A DNA stretch of 64,000 nt from a virus. The stretch is from the IMG/VR virus record IMGVR_UViG_3300020439_000004, positions 1 through 64,000 of that record, one strand, 5' to 3'. This document shows positions 56,101 through 64,000 of this stretch, piece by piece. Every line of letters starts with the position of its first letter. Within the stretch, counting starts at the first letter, position 1. The translations under genes and the position numbers were made by a program. The notes below the pieces were generated by a model. The model saw only the letters and a program-made list of their open reading frames with translations. It had not been told where the DNA came from and made no database searches.

Positions 56101-57646
56101 TATAGGTTCTAAGATTGGTAATGCAATAGGAGATCAAATTATTCAAAAAGGAACGGCTAAAGCTGCCAAAGAAATGAATATTGCCAACATTGGAGGCATG
56201 AATGCGGAGAGGGTTAATCTTAAGCGTCAGTTGGCTGGAGTTGGAGGTAGAGAAGGTATTGATCTATTTAATCAAACATTTGCTGGAAATCAAGAAGAAG
56301 TAAATAAAGCTTTTAAATCATATGAGGCTGCGTTAAGAGCTTCTGCTGAAAAAACTAAACAAGGAATACCTACCGAAGAAGCTAGAACCCAAGCGACGGC
56401 GGATTTTAACAAAAGATTAAAAGAGCTTGGCGGCATCACCAAGGATACAATATTCCAACAGACAGATTTCAATAGAAGGCAACAGTTTTTAAATAACAAA
56501 ATTGCAGAATTAACAAGCAGAATCAATAGGGTAAAAGGCAGCTCTCAGATGAGAGATATCCAAAACAGCGCAATGATTTCTTCTAGTATGAAGGATAGAG
56601 CTGATATAATGGGAGCCTTAAAGTTTTCAGGACCAATGTCAGCATCTGTTGGTGCAGCAGTAAATGTTACTCAAAGAACATCAGCGGCATCTGATGCTCT
56701 AATGCAAAAAAGAGCATTACAAGCTCAAATGCTTACAGAGGTTGACCCTAAAAAGAGAGAAGATTTAGAAAAAAGTATAGAAGCCGCAGGAAAGAATTTT
56801 GCTAATATAGTTAAAGAGAGTTCTATAAATTTTGCGAACAATATTGTTGCTTTGCAGGATCAAATGAAAGCGGCGGAAGAAAAGAGATTGCAATCTAGAA
56901 CTGATGAGGTTGGTAGAGATATAGGTGCTTTACAAGCTTTAGCTGAAGGTGGTATTATGACACCCAAAGGTCAGAAAGATTTCCAAGAACAAGCTAGAAA
57001 GCAAAGAGAAAAATTTGAAAAAGCACAAGCAAAGTTAGAAGCTAAAAAACCAATATTTAGAGGTTTAGGTGAGAATGAAGATCAAATAAAAACTAGATTC
57101 CAATCTTTAGCAACGAGCGCAGCAGCATCAGCTCTTGAGTTAATAAGATCACAAGGTATTGAGCAGCTTGCCAAACTTAGAGGTGTTTCTCTTGAAACTC
57201 AACTTGCAAGCATGGGAGGTGATGTTGCTGGTCTTCTCGGCACAGTAAGGAAATCAGGATTTGAGGCTTATGGAGCTAAAGAAACTCAACGAAGTAAAGA
57301 TATCAGTGAAGCGGTAATAAATGCTGATAAAGAATATGAGTCTTTAAGTGAGGCTCTTTTTAGAAACACAAAAGCTTTAGATGCATTTGCTGAGAACTTT
57401 AGCACTGATGAAGCAGAAGGAATTCCTCAAAATGTTAAAAAATTAGCTGAAGGTGTGCAAGCGGCGGCTAAAGGTTTTGAAAATATAAAAAATATAACTG
57501 AACCTTTTGCAAAAGTTTCAGCCATGACGGTAACTGCTGCTGAAACTGCTCAACAAGTCATTGGAAAAACAGAAGCTTCACTAAAAAACATGTTAACAAG
57601 AGTAGAAGCTTTAGAAAGAGACTCAGCAGCACTTAGAGGTGAATAA
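53144..57646 (+). CDS. Tail tape measure protein
   Basis: 1,500 residues, the length marker of the tail. The N-terminal ~350 residues follow the TP901-type tape measure core (TGQAFGTVAEGAAELARQGL, DTAFAVSAQDLAEAFSRAGS, GVQIDATQNGIQKLNALS). Hydrophobic segments lie at ~405-440 and Gly/Ala-rich ones (GKGAGALGAGKIGGLGGF, then AAMGPVGAAIGAAFVGHVIG) at ~940-990, likely to enter the host membrane. The rest is coiled coil. At roughly 1.5 angstrom per residue the tail would be some 0.2 micrometre long (rule of thumb). Confidence 0.92.
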   Translation: MPSSFDVTANVNLDPRSLNASAKKIELALGRITGQASEFQKSLDASTARVFAFGATTAVLNGVNQAFKKLVSTTIEVEKRLIEINSIFQANEKVFNQFRNSIFQVAKDTGQAFGTVAEGAAELARQGLSAEETAKRLKASLVLTRISGLDAEKSVKALTAAINGFASAGLSANQIVNKLVAVDTAFAVSAQDLAEAFSRAGSTAEDAGVSFDQLLGLVTAVEQKTARGGAVIGNAFKSIFTRLSRGDTIESLRELGVQIDATQNGIQKLNALSVALENISDPTVASQIKELAGGVFQINVVSAALKDLSSDTSIFAGAAKTASEATNEAFEKNADLNRSLAAQINALIAGLTSLAERVGSLTFGPLLENLLGLTTKFTEFLDKALDPEKGSAFVKGLFKTIGQFLGGPAVVIFTGAFVKIFALVAKFAKDGLMSVFAIGSETSKIRNIEAGIVGLLQKDSQLRQLITSSTASQAQKEQAIISAIKAENALLAQQASLMNSIASAARARGVASFNASTGQFKGKKGFASGFMQEEATARGLGATGSVKAHFGQGTIGGRRFIMNNQEVEIPNFAGGRDSAVIPMYAKGGPYRTNKFSSKSTGSAVGSAAGGGKTLFMDGSKFGLLAAFSGKSIPRESKTSLDKLSPPSVQGLSQSGYSIQGLKRQGFSHVGVRGLKVTALDAGRPNFRKKFQPRIQKAFAQPLVNFGSQIIGDTFKGNDTKSIGQGLKKSSKGVKLFSDAAEGGIIESAIKAVIAGSRAASVFSTPNNERAPFDFEENTNLRQKDSVAGTFFRGQGVKRADAKRTADKDSARSFIAKILQDSSARSMALPRGRGKAAGHIPRFAKGKVPKGDGGMGEGGMFLALSGASMALNTMSASGDEAGGALSGLAETASKAVNALLTFQTLSFITGGKLGGLVTKPMSTLGRGMRAGFAGKGAGALGAGKIGGLGGFGAKAGALGATKLGAFKGAAAMGPVGAAIGAAFVGHVIGSKIGNAIGDQIIQKGTAKAAKEMNIANIGGMNAERVNLKRQLAGVGGREGIDLFNQTFAGNQEEVNKAFKSYEAALRASAEKTKQGIPTEEARTQATADFNKRLKELGGITKDTIFQQTDFNRRQQFLNNKIAELTSRINRVKGSSQMRDIQNSAMISSSMKDRADIMGALKFSGPMSASVGAAVNVTQRTSAASDALMQKRALQAQMLTEVDPKKREDLEKSIEAAGKNFANIVKESSINFANNIVALQDQMKAAEEKRLQSRTDEVGRDIGALQALAEGGIMTPKGQKDFQEQARKQREKFEKAQAKLEAKKPIFRGLGENEDQIKTRFQSLATSAAASALELIRSQGIEQLAKLRGVSLETQLASMGGDVAGLLGTVRKSGFEAYGAKETQRSKDISEAVINADKEYESLSEALFRNTKALDAFAENFSTDEAEGIPQNVKKLAEGVQAAAKGFENIKNITEPFAKVSAMTVTAAETAQQVIGKTEASLKNMLTRVEALERDSAALRGE

Positions 57647-57651
57647 TTAAA

Positions 57652-59193
57652 ATGGCATCAATAATAGCAAACAATATAATAAGTTCCTCTTCCAATATTT
57701 CATATCAGTATAATGAAACGGAAGAAGTGTTTGGATATGTTATATCCGCGACTTATAATTTAAATGTTGCTGATGTCGCTTTTGAAAATGGTGATGGTTT
57801 TTTAATTGCAGGTAGAGAGGCTGTAAGAGCAGCATACGCAAAGCCAGAAATTGTAGCTAGGATAGGTGGAGATGAATTTTTAAAAGGTCAAATTCAAAGT
57901 GTCTCTTTCTCAGATGGAACTTTAGTTGGTTCTGAAACTGCAAACATAACTATTCAAGAATCTAGAAGATTAGATGACTACTCTTCTACAAACTTTTGCA
58001 AATATATTCCCAATCCGCATTTAGTAAGTTCTTTTGCTGAGACTTATAATTTTACTAGATCAGAGGATACATATAGCTATTCAAGAGATATAAATTTAAC
58101 ATACAAGCAAGGAGCTGGAGATAGGTTCTTAAATGACGCTAGAATTTTCCTTACTCAATATTATTTTGCTAACAGGCCATCATTCGGATTCCAATCAGAT
58201 GGTATATCTGAAGACGCTACATTTAATAAAGACTACAGGGGTTTACTCACAGAGAAATACGACCTCATAGGTCTGACAGTTGGATTAACAGAAAATTTTA
58301 ATTCTTCTTTTATAGATAATACTAATCATATTTCTAGAAAAGAAACCCAAACAACAACAGTTGATGAAAAGGGTTATCTTAAAAAGACATTTGCTTTTGA
58401 ATTAACGTCACTAAGATTTGATTCGCAGAACATATTGCAAGAGGCTATGAAGACAATCATAGCTGAAGTCATGACAGCTCAAGGGTCAACTCTTGGAGAT
58501 CCTTCATCAATATCTAAGGGTATTAAAAAAGATGGCAACTCTGCATCTTTAAGTATTAGTTTTTCTACAAACCCCACAGAAAGACAAGGCGACTTAGTAA
58601 CCTACTCTGTTGAAGAGAGAAAAAATCAAAAATTTAAAGACTATATATTATCCGCGACCTACAAGGCTAAAGGTAAAACCGATAGAGAAAAATTTAATAA
58701 AGCTAAAACTTTATGGATTTCAGACAAAGATAATAATATAACTAAAGTACAAAGTGTATTTGCTGGATTGCCCACAATATTTGAGAAAGATAGAAACTCT
58801 AACTTTCAAAAGACTGAAGGGATTATAACAGAAACTATAACTTTTACAGACGACCCAGCTTATAAAAATCAATCAGATGGGTTACTTAAATTAAAGATAA
58901 CATCTTCTAACACAAAAAAGATAAGAAGAAATGAATTGGTTTATGATCTTGGAGATTTAAAAGAGAAGCTTGTTGTGAGTGATTTAGAAAGTGTAGGTCA
59001 AGCATCAGTAACTGCTACAACGACTATAGATCCAAATAGAGATTTATTTGGAGGGAAAGATAAATTACTCAATAAGACTTCTGATATGCAAGAGTTTGTT
59101 ACAGGCTCAAAAGTTTTTACCACTTCAGATGTTGTAAATGTAAACTTAGGAGAAGGAACCTCGACTAGAACAATAAATTATTTATATATTTAA
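57652..59193 (+). CDS. Distal tail / baseplate-like protein 1 (513 aa)
   Basis: 513 residues, strand-rich and Thr/Ser/Asn-rich. Directly follows the tape measure, the usual position for a distal tail protein. Segments QGAGDRFLNDARIFLTQYYF and TTVDEKGYLKKTFAFELTS recall the SQGKVSVTINGSLKG part of the next protein, so the two may share a domain. Stop overlaps the next start (TAATG). Confidence 0.6.
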   Translation: MASIIANNIISSSSNISYQYNETEEVFGYVISATYNLNVADVAFENGDGFLIAGREAVRAAYAKPEIVARIGGDEFLKGQIQSVSFSDGTLVGSETANITIQESRRLDDYSSTNFCKYIPNPHLVSSFAETYNFTRSEDTYSYSRDINLTYKQGAGDRFLNDARIFLTQYYFANRPSFGFQSDGISEDATFNKDYRGLLTEKYDLIGLTVGLTENFNSSFIDNTNHISRKETQTTTVDEKGYLKKTFAFELTSLRFDSQNILQEAMKTIIAEVMTAQGSTLGDPSSISKGIKKDGNSASLSISFSTNPTERQGDLVTYSVEERKNQKFKDYILSATYKAKGKTDREKFNKAKTLWISDKDNNITKVQSVFAGLPTIFEKDRNSNFQKTEGIITETITFTDDPAYKNQSDGLLKLKITSSNTKKIRRNELVYDLGDLKEKLVVSDLESVGQASVTATTTIDPNRDLFGGKDKLLNKTSDMQEFVTGSKVFTTSDVVNVNLGEGTSTRTINYLYI

Positions 59194-60806
59194 TGGCTGA
59201 TCCTACTATAACATACGGAAGTTACACATTTCCAACTCCAAGTCCTCTTGTAGCGGAAACATCAAATCCTATTGTTATAAGTGGACAATCTGATTTTTTC
59301 TTAGATGAAGTTAATTTAGTTGGAACTTTAACTGGCGCTAACCTTAGTGGATTGCATGTCAGAAAAATGCAAATGATTAGTGGTTTGCTGTCAGAATTTC
59401 AGACTCTTACTGTTACAGGAGATAATAAAGGAAAGTTTTATAGTGGAGCAAAACCAACATCAATAAGTTTTTCTGAGTCAGACTTAACAACAATTCTACC
59501 TTACTCTGTAACATTTGAGGCTTACTCGTCTGGTACTTTTAGTAAGTTTTTTGGTGTTGTAGATCCACAAGATAATTGGACTTTCTCAGAACAAGATGGA
59601 AGAGTTTCTAATGCTTCGCATACCGTTTCTGCAAGAGGATTAAATCTGGGTAATAGCGTAAGCGCATTAACAAACGCAAAGAATTTTGTATCTGGTAGAA
59701 TTACAGGAAGTAATGGAGGTTATAGAGATATTAGTTTATTCCAAACAGGCGCTAAAGCTTTCCTAAGATCAAGAACAGAAACTATAGATAATAAAGCAAG
59801 CTCATACACTATCACCGAGCAATATAATTATTCTACTAGCGATACTACAATTAATAATAATCCAAGTGGTATACTAGAATCAAACTCTCAGATATCCTTA
59901 GACTCTCAAGGAAAAGTTTCTGTAACTATAAATGGCAGCTTGAAAGGTTCTATAGATGCAAACTCTACTGGCGCTCTTCTAACAACAGGAAACTTCACTC
60001 CTACTCAGGCTCAAGAGCTAGCTGTAAATGCAGTAGCTTCTTCTCTTTCTGATTTTGAATCAGGAGCATATACTTTTTCAAACGTTGGTCCAAGTTCTTA
60101 TGAATACCAATTAAATACAGGAAGCAATACTTTAAATTTTTCTTTTACCTTCACCGATTCTTCTAACACCGAACAATCTGGGAATATATTGCATACCAAA
60201 TCAGCTTCAGTGAGTTGCTCCAAAGATGATGCTAATACAAAAGTCTCTATTAATGGTGAATTAAAGTATCACTCAAATGCTTCTGTCATAAATTCCACAG
60301 GTGACCCTACATCAAGTCAACAATGGTTAGAGTTAAGAAGAGAATTTAGTGGTATAAACTTTTTTAATTTGGCTGTAGAAGCGTTACAGGACTTTACTGG
60401 ATGTGCGACTGGTTACCAAATAAGCGGGTTAAATTTAAATGAAACACCAATAGAAAGTGGTGTTAATAAAAATCCATTTGAAGGAACTATATCTTATAAT
60501 GTTTCTTTTGATAATAAGCTTGATTTAAGTAATGGTGAGTTGACTGGTTTAAGAGTTTCTATAACTGATACTAGGCCAATACAGGTAAGTGGGATAAAGC
60601 CATCTATCGCGGGCTTCGCCACACAAAATGTTAAAGAAAGACAAATGGGCTTGTATGCGGTGTCTGCCACTTGCGAAGGAGACACTGGAACTTTGCCAAC
60701 TTTAGCAACCAACGTAAACAAATATATCACAGGTGTTTTTGACCAAGCTAAAAGCGAAAGTGTTGGAGAAAATACTATATCTTTTAACTTAAGTAGATAT
60801 TATTAA
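59193..60806 (+). CDS. Distal tail / baseplate-like protein 2 (537 aa)
   Basis: 537 residues, beta-rich (ADPTITYGSYTFPTPSPLVA, then PYSVTFEAYSSGTFSKFFG). The C-terminal part has IQVSGIKPSIAGFATQNVKE. Co-translated with its upstream neighbour. Possible distal tail or tail-hub component. Confidence 0.6.
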   Translation: MADPTITYGSYTFPTPSPLVAETSNPIVISGQSDFFLDEVNLVGTLTGANLSGLHVRKMQMISGLLSEFQTLTVTGDNKGKFYSGAKPTSISFSESDLTTILPYSVTFEAYSSGTFSKFFGVVDPQDNWTFSEQDGRVSNASHTVSARGLNLGNSVSALTNAKNFVSGRITGSNGGYRDISLFQTGAKAFLRSRTETIDNKASSYTITEQYNYSTSDTTINNNPSGILESNSQISLDSQGKVSVTINGSLKGSIDANSTGALLTTGNFTPTQAQELAVNAVASSLSDFESGAYTFSNVGPSSYEYQLNTGSNTLNFSFTFTDSSNTEQSGNILHTKSASVSCSKDDANTKVSINGELKYHSNASVINSTGDPTSSQQWLELRREFSGINFFNLAVEALQDFTGCATGYQISGLNLNETPIESGVNKNPFEGTISYNVSFDNKLDLSNGELTGLRVSITDTRPIQVSGIKPSIAGFATQNVKERQMGLYAVSATCEGDTGTLPTLATNVNKYITGVFDQAKSESVGENTISFNLSRYY

Positions 60807-60808
60807 TT

Positions 60809-62185
60809 ATGTCAACGAGCGGAGTACAATATGCAATAAATCATAATTTTACCAGCAATGACCCTTTGTTGATTTATTATGATTTTTCTAGTGGAACAGG
60901 AACAGCTCTTTCTTTTACAAGTGATGTAGACGCAAGAGTAGACAACCAAGAGCCAGCAGTAAATACAACTCCATACGCTGGAGTTATAATAAATTCTAGA
61001 GCTGGAACAGAAACAGCCGCAAAGACATATGCAACTGGAGCATTTTTAAGCGAAAATAAGGCTAGATTAAGTGCATCAAATATCAAAGTTGATGCATCTA
61101 ATTTAAACTTTAATTCATTAACTGCTATATTTGATTTTGAGTTTGATACTGCACATCCCGTAACTGGTGGAGTTTTATTTGGAGCCTTAGAAAAAACTCT
61201 TGAGACTATTAATGGAGAAATTATAACAGGATCTAAAGGGTATAATTTTGGAATAACTGATAGAGGTAAACTCTACTATCAAGGCTTTGATCGTCATGGA
61301 GATTTTATACATGTCGCATCAGAAATTGAGCTATCTAAAAGAAATTTAATATCTTTTTCTTTAGATTCTAATACTTTAGAAGTGGCTAGAGTTGATTATC
61401 TTAACGAAAAAATACATAGTCAAAACTATACTCTAGATACTTCTTTTATAGCTAACTCAGATAACTTTTACTTAGGAGGGTCAAATACCTTTTACAAAAC
61501 ATCAAGTCCAAGTGACACAACGTTTAGTGGTTTCATAAATGAGTTCGCTTTGATTTCAGGGTACATTTCTACTGATATTGTTAAAAGTATAGGCAGTGGA
61601 ATGATAGGGGAGTACTTCTTCAGCTCAGGAGCTGCAACTACTAAAGAACAAATCACAGGTTATTCAGAAACAATAATTTATAAAACTGGCATCACTGGAT
61701 ACGACTTCAATCAAACTGGTCTTCTTACAATAACCACAGGAAGAGATATGCAAACAGGATCGTTTGCTTCAGATTCTACAAGCTCTATTAACGAAGGGGA
61801 TAAATATTTTAAATTTTATACTTTAGATAATGGCGATGTAAAAACATTTTATAAAGAAGAGATTGGATTTTTAGATCCTGATTCTGGTTTTAATTATGCT
61901 CCAACAGGTTCTGGAGCGTTCGCTACTTTAGGTTTGAATAATATTACTGGAGTTATAAACACTTTTGCAGAAACAACTGGTGTTGATGATGCTGGCAATA
62001 TTACAATTAAACTTTACGAGAGTATAGTTCAAACAGGAACATTAAATGAAATAAGCGGTATAACTACAACAGCTCTAACAGAAACAATCAACGTGCCAGC
62101 TATTCCAGTATCAGGAATAACACTATCAGGAAACTCTGAAGACTTAAAGAAAGATTACATCTACTATATGGGACAAAGGCTATGA
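60809..62185 (+). CDS. Tail protein with LamG-like (concanavalin-fold) domain
   Basis: 458 residues. Residues ~90-270 resemble a LamG/concanavalin-type jelly roll (LTAIFDFEFDTAHPVTGGVL, LISFSLDSNTLEVARVD, NFYLGGSNTF, FSGFINEFALISG), a fold that often binds glycans. The C-terminal half repeats ITGYSETIIYKTGITGYDF-like strands. Likely a tail-tip or fibre-base adhesin. Confidence 0.65.
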   Translation: MSTSGVQYAINHNFTSNDPLLIYYDFSSGTGTALSFTSDVDARVDNQEPAVNTTPYAGVIINSRAGTETAAKTYATGAFLSENKARLSASNIKVDASNLNFNSLTAIFDFEFDTAHPVTGGVLFGALEKTLETINGEIITGSKGYNFGITDRGKLYYQGFDRHGDFIHVASEIELSKRNLISFSLDSNTLEVARVDYLNEKIHSQNYTLDTSFIANSDNFYLGGSNTFYKTSSPSDTTFSGFINEFALISGYISTDIVKSIGSGMIGEYFFSSGAATTKEQITGYSETIIYKTGITGYDFNQTGLLTITTGRDMQTGSFASDSTSSINEGDKYFKFYTLDNGDVKTFYKEEIGFLDPDSGFNYAPTGSGAFATLGLNNITGVINTFAETTGVDDAGNITIKLYESIVQTGTLNEISGITTTALTETINVPAIPVSGITLSGNSEDLKKDYIYYMGQRL

Positions 62186-63003
62186 TATACAATTACATAT
62201 TTTCTACAGGTGATGCCACTATATCAGGATGCACTCTTTCTGGTTATAGCGGGCAGAAAGATAATTCATCAAGTTTTCAAGACAACTTCTATTATAACTC
62301 TGCACTAATAACAGGTTTAAAGAATATGAAGTTAGCCTCCAATGGACAAACTTTATATGAAGAAGGACCGATTGAAACTGAGGCAACAAATGAAACTGTA
62401 TATCAAATATTATCAGGAGATTTCTTTTTAAAGACTGGTGCTGTTGATCAGTTTGATAGGAATAAACTTTTTGGAGATTCTACAACTCCATTCAAGTCTA
62501 CATATAATGTTTCATATGAAAAATACACTGGCAAATCAGCCGTAGGTCTAGGAAGCGCTGCTGCTGAGCTTGGGCCAGCACTTAAATCAGGTATAAGTGG
62601 AATTGAAACAGCTTTGAATTTTGAAGATTATGAATATTTCTTGAATGGTCAAAAAGTATACTCTGGAGTAGGTGTTGGGGTTTCTGCTGGAGTTGGAACT
62701 CAGTTTATGTTGAATTTTGATAGCTCTAGTTATGGAGGAATAATTACAACAGCTAATAAATCAAATTTTAAAGGTTTTGCTTTTATAAAGCAGGGTAGAA
62801 CAAATGACATAACAGGGGAGAATCCTGATGTGTATGGGACAGGATTTGTAGAAGATCAAACATCTTTTTACTTAAATGGAGTAAAAGAGTCTGATGATAT
62901 GTATCTAGAAATGTATACAGGTGTAACTATTGTAAGAACAGGTGTGTCTGCTGGGGTTTTTGCCTTTGGAGTACCCACTGAAACAGCAAGTGTGAGCTTA
63001 TGA
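62182..63003 (+). CDS. Distal tail protein, hypothetical (273 aa)
   Basis: 273 residues, Gly/Ser/Tyr-rich, strand-rich (VYSGVGVGVSAGVGTQFMLN). Overlaps its upstream and downstream neighbours by four bases (ATGA). No family recognised; likely part of the tail tip. Confidence 0.55.
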   Translation: MIYNYIFSTGDATISGCTLSGYSGQKDNSSSFQDNFYYNSALITGLKNMKLASNGQTLYEEGPIETEATNETVYQILSGDFFLKTGAVDQFDRNKLFGDSTTPFKSTYNVSYEKYTGKSAVGLGSAAAELGPALKSGISGIETALNFEDYEYFLNGQKVYSGVGVGVSAGVGTQFMLNFDSSSYGGIITTANKSNFKGFAFIKQGRTNDITGENPDVYGTGFVEDQTSFYLNGVKESDDMYLEMYTGVTIVRTGVSAGVFAFGVPTETASVSL

Positions 63004-64000
63004 GTTTAGAAACTATAAATAGCGTAGATATAAATTTTTCTAATGGTGCAGGTGGACACACTGCAACAGTAAACTCAACTGTTGATGTAAAAAACTCAGA
63101 CGGATCTCCTTCTTTGGGAGTTGTTGATGGAGAGATAGGGTCTAAGAATTATTTTTCTAAAGATGAGATAAATAATATTATGTCTAGATTCATATGTACA
63201 TCTCTTACTAAAAATCAAGGTCCAATAGGGTTAACCGTTTCTAGAAAATATTCAGACATAACATCTCTAACATTAAACTCTTACTTGGTAATGGTTCGAG
63301 GCGTGAATGCACCGCCAGATAACTCTGACTCTTTCGAGGGTATGTTTCCATTTTTCTCAGAGGTAAAGGGAAGTCCTTTAAAATCTTACCCATCTACTAG
63401 CGTTAGAGAAATTGAAGGTAAAAGAATTTTAGTTGTTGGTAGAATATACAACTATGAAAGCGCAACTGTACTAAATGGCTTGAAAGTTTCTTTGGTTTAT
63501 AATGATCAAGAATTGAAAAAAAATCTTTGCTTGAATCAAGATACTGTAACTCAACCGTATAAAGACTCGCCAAGTTTAGTTAATTACACTTTGAAGTTTG
63601 GATATACCTTGAATGAATATTTGGAGATGCTTGATCATGTAGGTATAGTTCATAAAGGTTTAGAAAATGTAGAAAACGGAGACACTATTTTATTTGAGAA
63701 TAGTGGCACTTTAGCAGATGTAACTTCCGCTATAGCAGCTTACTTTGGTTATTATTATTTTATTGATCCAAATACAGGGCATTTAAATTTCATTGATAGT
63801 AGAATAGCGTCTGATATAGAAATTACTGACTTCACGCAAACAACTGACGAAAATATTGTTTCTGCTACTTTCACTGAAGACAAGTTTACTCCAGAAATAG
63901 TTAATGCTTATGTAGGAAGTGCAGATAAACCTAGCATCAATACAGAACAAGGTAGATTTAAATTTGGTGATGGAGGAGATGGTAATGGACGTTCTACTAA
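63000..64000 (+). CDS. Distal tail protein, partial (3' end outside window)
   Basis: ATG at 63000 overlaps the previous TGA. The frame stays open to base 64000 (at least 333 residues), starting MSLETINSVDINFSNGAGGH. Strand-rich, with GYTLNEYLEMLDHVGIVHKG and GYYYFIDPNTGHLNFIDSRI segments reminiscent of tail-hub/baseplate proteins. Incomplete, so no firm family call. Confidence 0.65.
   Translation, partial: MSLETINSVDINFSNGAGGHTATVNSTVDVKNSDGSPSLGVVDGEIGSKNYFSKDEINNIMSRFICTSLTKNQGPIGLTVSRKYSDITSLTLNSYLVMVRGVNAPPDNSDSFEGMFPFFSEVKGSPLKSYPSTSVREIEGKRILVVGRIYNYESATVLNGLKVSLVYNDQELKKNLCLNQDTVTQPYKDSPSLVNYTLKFGYTLNEYLEMLDHVGIVHKGLENVENGDTILFENSGTLADVTSAIAAYFGYYYFIDPNTGHLNFIDSRIASDIEITDFTQTTDENIVSATFTEDKFTPEIVNAYVGSADKPSINTEQGRFKFGDGGDGNGRST

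Overview
This window is a piece of a tailed double-stranded DNA phage genome (Caudoviricetes). It carries a PhoH-like ATPase, large terminase, portal, prohead protease/scaffold, major capsid protein, tail tube proteins, a 1,500-residue tape measure and very long repetitive fibres. It holds no rRNA, tRNA or bacterial housekeeping genes. The DNA is AT-rich with AGA-rich codons, and the fibres carry the VGIGTxxP/LHV repeats I associate with phages of marine and freshwater bacteria. I cannot name the host. No tail sheath gene is seen, which suggests a long non-contractile tail, but this is inference.

Layout. 1-11.3 kb (+): a fibre operon (two VGIGT-repeat fibres, a 65-residue protein, a G8-like adhesin). 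11.3-12.6 kb (+): a GT-A-like glycosyltransferase and a proline-rich protein, closed by a hairpin terminator. 12.6-13.9 kb (-): four small genes. 14.0-25.5 kb (+): a RuvB-like AAA+ ATPase, two zinc metallopeptidases, many overlapping tiny genes, a pyrimidine-dimer-glycosylase-like protein, a possible lysis trio, three homing endonucleases, and a 540-base AT-rich iteron region that looks like a replication origin. 25.5-33.9 kb (-): an accessory block of about 20 small genes. 34.1-64.0 kb (+): phoH, a sigma-like factor, an ERCC4-type nuclease, terL, portal, protease/scaffold, capsid, neck, tail tubes, a trypsin-like protease, tape measure and distal tail proteins; the last gene runs off the end. 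Because fibres at the left edge would naturally follow the distal tail genes at the right edge, the two edges may lie near each other on a circularly permuted genome.

The least ordinary part is the minus-strand block. Most of its genes have a private sigma70-type promoter (TTGAC/TTGC, about 17 bases, TATAGT/TATACT/TAAATT) whose -10 box ends 5-7 bases before the ATG, so the mRNAs should be leaderless. The same arrangement recurs on the plus strand (13,992; 16,643; 18,368; 24,578). This geometry moved many start codons downstream of the longest possible ORF. Between these units lies a family of roughly 77-base elements made of three palindromes (A-B-A: a 25-base hairpin, a GC-rich palindrome, and another 25-base hairpin). 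An inverted pair brackets a DUF932-like gene with its own promoter and terminator. One unit also holds an apparently structured, terminator-ended RNA of about 270 bases.

Working together: the leaderless block is most simply read as an early, host-directed gene set. The plus-strand middle block serves replication, repair and nucleic-acid processing. The sigma-like factor at 35.2 kb sits at the head of the morphogenesis operon and could switch on late transcription. Intrinsic terminators after the capsid gene (45.1 kb) and the first tail tube gene (49.3 kb) would give those abundant proteins separate transcript ends.
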